From the NCBI GenBank assembly GCA_002490315.1, contig DLKG01000085.1, positions 1 to 9,857 of the forward strand: DNA of 9,857 nt, read 5' to 3'. The stretch is from Prevotella sp. UBA7594 (GTDB lineage: Bacteria; Bacteroidota; Bacteroidia; Bacteroidales; Bacteroidaceae). Under the pieces are notes generated by a model. That model made no database searches. It had not been told where the DNA came from and saw nothing but the letters and a program-made list of their open reading frames with translations. The position numbers and the translations under genes are program-made. This document shows positions 5,581 through 9,857 of this stretch, in pieces. The first letter of the stretch is position 1. The number at the start of each line of letters is the position of its first letter.

Positions 5581-7830
5581 ATGAAGAATACCTTATTATA
5601 TATATCCCTCATGCTTCTCTCCCTGGGCGTCTGCATGCCAGCCGACGCGCAGGTGGAGGGCAGTGCGCTCAACTATCTGTTGCAGCGTCCGCGTGTGGCA
5701 AAGAAATATAAGCAGAAGCAAGCCTTCGACCATCTCTTCCTGGATGCCGGAGCAGGCTTCGACATCATGGGCCGCCGCCATCCGCAACTCGGCTTCAGCA
5801 GTATGCTCACCGTTGGCGACTGGCTGACGCCGGAGCACGGCGTCCGACTCTCCTTTGGCACAGGCTCCTTCCGCACGTCGGGCGTGCGCGCATGGTATGG
5901 CTCGCTTGGCGTCGACTACATGCTCAACATAACCGCCCTCGCACAGCGCGGCACCTACTATTCGCCGCGTCCCTTCGAGGTGTATGGCATTGCGGGCATC
6001 GACCTCGCAGCCTCTCATCATTCCGCCACCACCAACTACGGCATCGGCGGCCATGTTGCCCTGCGCGGCCAACTCGCCCTCTCGCCCCACACGTATTTCT
6101 ATGTTGAGCCGCGCTTCTCGCTCGTCGAGGATCAGCTCTCCTTCGTGCCCACATGGCATGGCTATCGTCCATTGGGCACCGTCCTCCTTGGTTTCGGCTA
6201 TCGCCTGCCGGAGCAGCGCCTGCGCTTCGCCGACCCCTACCGCCGCCAGCACAGCTTCGCCGACGGCATCTTCGTTGGAGCCCTCGCCGGACCGACGTCG
6301 CTGCTCAGCCGCAACTCGTCAACATGGCTCGACCATATCGGCGTGCGCACCGTGGCAACCCTCGGCAAATGGTTCGACCCCTACAACGCCGTGCGCCTCT
6401 CCCTTGCCGCCACGACAGCGCGTCCCGACGGGATGCACCGCGTGAAGGGCGTGGGTGCGCAGCTCGACTATATGGTGAATCTCCACAACGCCTTTGGCGG
6501 CGTCAATCCCGACCGCCGCTTCTGGCTCGACGGCGTGTTGGGCTTCAGCCTTAACCGCACAGCCGACGACCAGCATCAGCGCCGCAACAGTTGGGGCTTC
6601 GGTGGAGGTCTGCAGGCCAATGTGCGCCTCTCGCGCGACATCAACTTCGTTGTGGAGCCGCGTGTCGACCTCTATGGCTCGAAGTTTATCCCCCGCTTCA
6701 ACACCTTCCGCCAGTATGACGTGGCAGCCTCCGTGCTTGCCGGACTCGTCTACACCTATCACGACAGCTATTCGCTCAGTCGCCGCAGCAGTGGCGAGCA
6801 TGGCGTGCGCCGTGCCTCCTTCTCCATAGCAGGCGGCGTGGCAGCACCAGCCAATAAGCTCAATAAGAGTAAGTACTACATGCCGTCGTTCGCCCTCGGC
6901 TACACGACATGGAGCTCGGCAGCCCAGGGCGCACGCCTCAGTCTCAACGGCGACTTGCGCGGCCTTGCCGACGGCACGCGCTATGGCAAGATGTCGTTGG
7001 GCGTCGACTGGCTCGTTGACCTCTCTGCGCTCACCTACGGCACTTCTGCCTCTCCGCTCCTTTCCTTCCGCACCGTGGCAGGCTTCGCCCTCGGCGCCGA
7101 ATATAGCGACCGCCGCAGCTACTTCGCGCCCGACGTACACGCCGGAGCACAGGCACGCCTGCGCCTCTCGTCCAATGTCGGAGTGTTCGCCGAACCGCAG
7201 TTGGCTTACAACATGTCGAAGCGTCTTGAAGGACAGCGATGGGGTAGGGTGACGCCGCGTATGCTCGTCGGCATCGACTACACGATGCAGCGCCAGCGTT
7301 CCGCCAATAGCTACGACACGCCCGAGAAGAAGCATTTCGTGAGCATCTCGGCAGGTATGGGCGTCTACACGGGCAACTTCGGAGAGGTGCAGCGTAGCGA
7401 CAAGTATGTCTATTCCGTCAACGTCTCCTACGGTCAGTGGCTTAACGGTCTGCATGGCTTCTACGCCTCTGCCGCCAACAACTTCGTGACGCGCCAGTCC
7501 GACCAAACGGATAATCTCACTACCGTCACGGCAGGCTACATGCTCAATCTCAAGTCGGCAGTCAGCGGAGAGTCGTCCGACGACGATGTGCTGCAAATCA
7601 CGGGTAAGCTCGGTGCCACGCTCGGCATCAACAGCGGCGACGGCCACAGCGTGCGTCTCGCTCCCGGCATCAATGCCGCCATGCAGGCAGGCTTCCGCGT
7701 CAGTCCCGCGGTGGAGCTCTTCGTGGAGCCGTCCGCCACGGTGTTCACGAAGCATATCGAGCCGCGCACGGGTAGACATCCGGCTGAGGGCGAACTGAAA
7801 GTCAGCGTCGGCACGAAGTTCAACTTCTGA
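5581..7830 (+). CDS. Large outer-membrane protein of four tandem beta-barrel-like repeats
   Basis: A 749-residue exported protein; the signal peptide ends near ADAQ (residue 24), and the Cys at 18 is not in a good lipobox. After a short linker come four diverged copies of a ~160-residue unit, at about 50-208, 228-393, 410-569 and 584-749. Each unit gives in order: an opening glycine-rich strand (FLDAGAGF, FVGALAG, FSIAGGV, VSISAGMGV); a strand such as VRLSFGTG, VRLSLAAT or ARLSLNGD; a strand such as LGVDYMLN, AQLDYMVN, LGVDWLVD or AGYMLNL; a GIAG/GVLGF/TVAGF/KLGATLG strand; and a strongly kept VEP-type strand (YVEPRFS, VVEPRVD, FAEPQLA, FVEPSAT). Alternating residues and the final Phe (VGTKFNF) fit outer-membrane assembly by BAM. 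Whether it makes four small barrels or one large one cannot be read from sequence. It ends the operon, 14 bases after the previous gene. The family name is not recognised. Confidence 0.8.
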   Translation: MKNTLLYISLMLLSLGVCMPADAQVEGSALNYLLQRPRVAKKYKQKQAFDHLFLDAGAGFDIMGRRHPQLGFSSMLTVGDWLTPEHGVRLSFGTGSFRTSGVRAWYGSLGVDYMLNITALAQRGTYYSPRPFEVYGIAGIDLAASHHSATTNYGIGGHVALRGQLALSPHTYFYVEPRFSLVEDQLSFVPTWHGYRPLGTVLLGFGYRLPEQRLRFADPYRRQHSFADGIFVGALAGPTSLLSRNSSTWLDHIGVRTVATLGKWFDPYNAVRLSLAATTARPDGMHRVKGVGAQLDYMVNLHNAFGGVNPDRRFWLDGVLGFSLNRTADDQHQRRNSWGFGGGLQANVRLSRDINFVVEPRVDLYGSKFIPRFNTFRQYDVAASVLAGLVYTYHDSYSLSRRSSGEHGVRRASFSIAGGVAAPANKLNKSKYYMPSFALGYTTWSSAAQGARLSLNGDLRGLADGTRYGKMSLGVDWLVDLSALTYGTSASPLLSFRTVAGFALGAEYSDRRSYFAPDVHAGAQARLRLSSNVGVFAEPQLAYNMSKRLEGQRWGRVTPRMLVGIDYTMQRQRSANSYDTPEKKHFVSISAGMGVYTGNFGEVQRSDKYVYSVNVSYGQWLNGLHGFYASAANNFVTRQSDQTDNLTTVTAGYMLNLKSAVSGESSDDDVLQITGKLGATLGINSGDGHSVRLAPGINAAMQAGFRVSPAVELFVEPSATVFTKHIEPRTGRHPAEGELKVSVGTKFNF

Positions 7831-7898
7831 TACTCGCCAAATGTAATTTTGGTTGGTTAATCTGTAATATGTTTATGCCTTGTATGGAAGAAAAACAA

Positions 7899-7906
7899 TA
7901 ATTTTG
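7899..7906 (+). promoter_or_regulatory. Bacteroidota -7 promoter box for the Dxs-like gene
   Basis: TAATTTTG lies 35 bases before the ATG at 7942, in a 111-base AT-rich gap after the operon. It matches the TAnnTTTG consensus exactly and shares ten identical bases (TAATTTTGCA) with the box at 2871. The -33 partner is unclear: a TTG at 7880-7882 gives a short 16-base spacer, and a weaker TTTATG at 7872-7877 gives 21 bases. The gap also has a weak CCAAA/TTTGG hairpin (7837-7852), too small to call a terminator. Confidence 0.55.
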
Positions 7907-7941
7907 CACTGTACATAAAAAAAGACAATAGACAATATTAT

Positions 7942-9696
7942 ATGCTACTGGAAAAGATTTCTTCGCCATCCGACATCAAGCAGATGTCAATGGCACAGCT
8001 CAGCGACCTCGCCGGCGAGATACGCCACGGCATTTTGCTTCGCGACTCCCTCCACGGTGGTCACGTAGGTCCCAATCTCGGCTTCGTCGAGGCCACCATC
8101 GCCCTGCACTATGTCTTCAACGCTCCAGATGACAAGTTCGTCTTCGACGTTTCCCATCAAATCTATCCCCAAAAGATGCTCACGGGTCGTGCCTTCGGCT
8201 TCATCGACCCTACGCGCTTCAATGAGATATCGGGCTACTCCTCGCCCCTTGAGTCGCCCACCTACGACAACTTCGAGATTGGCCACACCTCCACCTCCGT
8301 GGCTCTCGCCACTGGTCTTCAGAAGGGCCGCGACATCCTCGGCGGCAAGGAGAACATCGTCGTCGTCATCGGCGACGGCTCGCTGAGTGGCGGCGAGGCG
8401 TTTGAGGGCCTCGACATGGCAGCCGAGCTTGGCACTAACATCATCATCATCGTCAACGACAACGAGATGTCCATCGCCGAGAACCACGGCGGTCTCTATG
8501 CCAACCTCAAGCTCCTGCGCGACACTAACGGCACTGCCGAGCTCAATTTCTTCCGCGCCCTCGGCTTCGACTATCATTACGTGGCTGAAGGCAACGACCT
8601 CCAGACGCTCATCGACGCCTTCCGCAAGGTGAAGGACACTCCGCGCCCAACCGTCCTCCACGTCCACACAGAGAAGGGCCATGGCTATCAGCCTGCCATC
8701 GACAACAAGGAGGCATGGCATTGGAACATGCCGTTCGACATCAAGACCGGCAAGTCCACTGTCACGGCAATGGGGGAGAGTGCCGCTGCCATCCTCGGCG
8801 ACCATCTGCGCTCGCTCATGAAGCGCGACGAGAAGCTCGTCTGCATCTCTGCCGCTGTGCCGGGATGTATCGGTTTCGGTCCCGACCAGCGCCGCGCCGC
8901 CGGCGCCCACCATCAGGATGTGGGCATCGCAGAGGAAGAGGCTGTTGCCATGGCTTCCGGCATGGCGAAGCGTGGCGCCCATCCCGTCTTCTCCACCTAT
9001 GCCACTTTCATCCAGCGCACCTACGACCAGATTGCCCAGGATCTCTGCGTCAATGGCAATCCGGCTGTCATCAACGTCGTTGGCTCGTCCATCTTCGGCA
9101 TGAACGACTTCACGCACATCTGCTTCTTCGACATCCCGATGCTCTCACATATCCCCAATCTCGTCTATCTCGCCCCGACCACGGTCGAGGAGATGATTGC
9201 CATGGAGGACTGGGCGATACGCCAGGATAAGTATTCCGTGGCTCTGCGCGTGCCGGAGGGTGAGGTGCTCCATAGCGACGAGGCTTACCCCACTGACTAT
9301 TCCGACCTCAACCGCTACTGCGTTGCCCATCGCGGACAGCGCGTCGCCATCCTCGGCGTCGGCTCGTTCTTCGGAAAGGCGCAGCGCGTCGCCCGTCTGC
9401 TTGCCGACAAGGGCATCGACGCCACACTCATCAATCCGCGCTTCGTCAGCGGCACTGACGAGCAGCTCCTCACCAGTCTGCTTGCCGACCATCGGCTTGT
9501 GGTGACTCTTGAGGACGGATGTGTTGACGGTGGCTTCGGCGACCGCATAGCACGCTTCTATGGTCCGACAGCCATGAAGACGCTCTGCTTCGGTGTGCGC
9601 AAGGCTCTCTACGACCGCTATGACGTCAACGAGCTGATGCGCGACAACGAACTGCTCGACGAGCAGATTGCCGCCCGCATAGAAGCTACACTCTGA
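7942..9696 (+). CDS. 1-deoxy-D-xylulose-5-phosphate synthase (Dxs) family protein, possibly a divergent paralogue
   Basis: A 584-residue cytosolic thiamine-diphosphate enzyme of the Dxs/transketolase fold. Dxs makes DXP from pyruvate and glyceraldehyde 3-phosphate, feeding isoprenoid, thiamine and pyridoxal synthesis. Family marks seen are GGHVGPNLGFVEATIALHYV (catalytic-type His41), DVSHQIYPQKMLTGR, GHTSTSVALATG, the cofactor motif GDG (144-146) with NDN (172-174), IAEEEA (Glu331, the cofactor-activating Glu), STYATFIQRTYDQ (Tyr353, Arg359) and TH (391-392). It is about 40-50 residues shorter than usual Dxs, chiefly because the mobile loop after the NDN motif is reduced. Compared by eye with E. 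coli Dxs, Arg420, Arg478, Asp427 and His299 align with Gly381, Glu439, Asn388 and Asn218, so the acceptor phosphate pocket differs. It could be the only Dxs of the genome, but a paralogue with another acceptor is at least as likely, so no symbol is given. It appears to be transcribed alone. Confidence 0.85.
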   Translation: MLLEKISSPSDIKQMSMAQLSDLAGEIRHGILLRDSLHGGHVGPNLGFVEATIALHYVFNAPDDKFVFDVSHQIYPQKMLTGRAFGFIDPTRFNEISGYSSPLESPTYDNFEIGHTSTSVALATGLQKGRDILGGKENIVVVIGDGSLSGGEAFEGLDMAAELGTNIIIIVNDNEMSIAENHGGLYANLKLLRDTNGTAELNFFRALGFDYHYVAEGNDLQTLIDAFRKVKDTPRPTVLHVHTEKGHGYQPAIDNKEAWHWNMPFDIKTGKSTVTAMGESAAAILGDHLRSLMKRDEKLVCISAAVPGCIGFGPDQRRAAGAHHQDVGIAEEEAVAMASGMAKRGAHPVFSTYATFIQRTYDQIAQDLCVNGNPAVINVVGSSIFGMNDFTHICFFDIPMLSHIPNLVYLAPTTVEEMIAMEDWAIRQDKYSVALRVPEGEVLHSDEAYPTDYSDLNRYCVAHRGQRVAILGVGSFFGKAQRVARLLADKGIDATLINPRFVSGTDEQLLTSLLADHRLVVTLEDGCVDGGFGDRIARFYGPTAMKTLCFGVRKALYDRYDVNELMRDNELLDEQIAARIEATL

Positions 9697-9702
9697 CCTT
9701 TA

Positions 9703-9784
9703 ATAACTGGTAGGAGCGGACGCCCTCAATATAACTGGGAGAGGAAACGCCCTCAATATAACTGGGAGAGGGGGCGCCCTCGCC
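9703..9784 (+). repeat. Three degenerate ~27-base tandem units (ATAACTGGGAGAGG...CGCCCTC)
   Basis: The units run 9703-9730, 9731-9757 and 9758-9784. Each begins ATAACTGG, has a GGAG-type purine stretch and ends in CGCCCTC. Units 1 and 2 end CGCCCTCAAT; unit 3 instead reads on into CGCCCCCGAC and forms the left arm of the following inverted repeat. They start 6 bases after the stop codon of the Dxs-like gene. Confidence 0.75.
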
Positions 9785-9857
9785 CCCGACCTAAATATTA
9801 GTCACGTATTTGTTTCGTGAAGGGTTGTCGGGGGCGGGGGCGCCCCCTCTCCCAGTT
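9760..9857. repeat. GC-rich inverted repeat, 31-bp arms with one mismatch, 36-base AT-rich loop
   Basis: The left arm 9760-9790 and right arm 9827-9857 are reverse complements at 30 of 31 positions; the arm begins AACTGGGAGAGGGGGCGCC and ends CGCCCCCGAC. The loop is 9791-9826. The element reaches the last base of the window, so it may extend further. It could act as a transcription end for the Dxs-like gene, but its size and the tandem half-copies beside it point to a dispersed palindromic repeat family. Confidence 0.8.

Noticed and set aside
5581..7830. Lipoprotein call based on Cys18 in the signal region
   Set aside because: The residue before the Cys is Val and the context LGVC is a poor lipobox; the A-D-A-Q site fits signal peptidase I.

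Overview
The window looks like chromosomal DNA of a Bacteroidales bacterium, most probably Prevotella or a close relative. The grounds are: a C-terminal tail of the 'VYNLQGQRV ... GIYVxNGKKVVVK' type; a small polypeptide of a kind common in Prevotella and Bacteroides; signal peptides ending in A-x-A-Q; a DUF3575-type protein; two TAATTTTG boxes that fit the Bacteroidota -7 promoter consensus; and little Shine-Dalgarno signal. The species call is inference. All convincing genes lie on the + strand. No tRNA, rRNA, CRISPR array or transposase gene was seen.

Bases 1-2174 hold the 3' part of a large secreted or surface protein, cut by the window edge. It has two diverged lectin/LamG-like repeats followed by a common Prevotella C-terminal module, and it changes sharply in base composition part way along. 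A 68-residue acidic small protein of unknown function follows. Bases 2175-2911 carry no convincing gene but hold nested inverted repeats: a 22-bp RNA-type hairpin (2384-2441), a long palindromic element (2461-2637), a solo piece of the same element (2323-2345), and a promoter for the next operon.

Bases 2912-7830 are a compact three-gene operon, with gaps of 6 and 14 bases, in which every product has a signal peptide. The products are a DUF3575-type small beta-barrel protein, a 693-residue protein (CarboxypepD_reg-like domain, OmpA-like domain, TPR-like helical tail), and a 749-residue protein built from four tandem beta-barrel-like repeats ending in Phe. Together they suggest an outer-membrane/periplasm assembly, anchored or sensed through an OmpA-like domain. 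The partly similar DUF3575/OmpA-like gene sets near Bacteroides fimbrial loci are the nearest known comparison, but no fimbrillin gene is in view. This operon is the best candidate here for an undescribed system.

Bases 7942-9696 encode a protein of the 1-deoxy-D-xylulose-5-phosphate synthase (Dxs) family behind its own promoter. It keeps the thiamine diphosphate machinery but lacks several acceptor-substrate residues of E. coli Dxs, so it may be a paralogue with a changed reaction. After it, 9703-9857 is a second GC-rich repeat cluster (tandem units leading into a 31-bp inverted repeat with 30 matches) that runs to the edge of the window.
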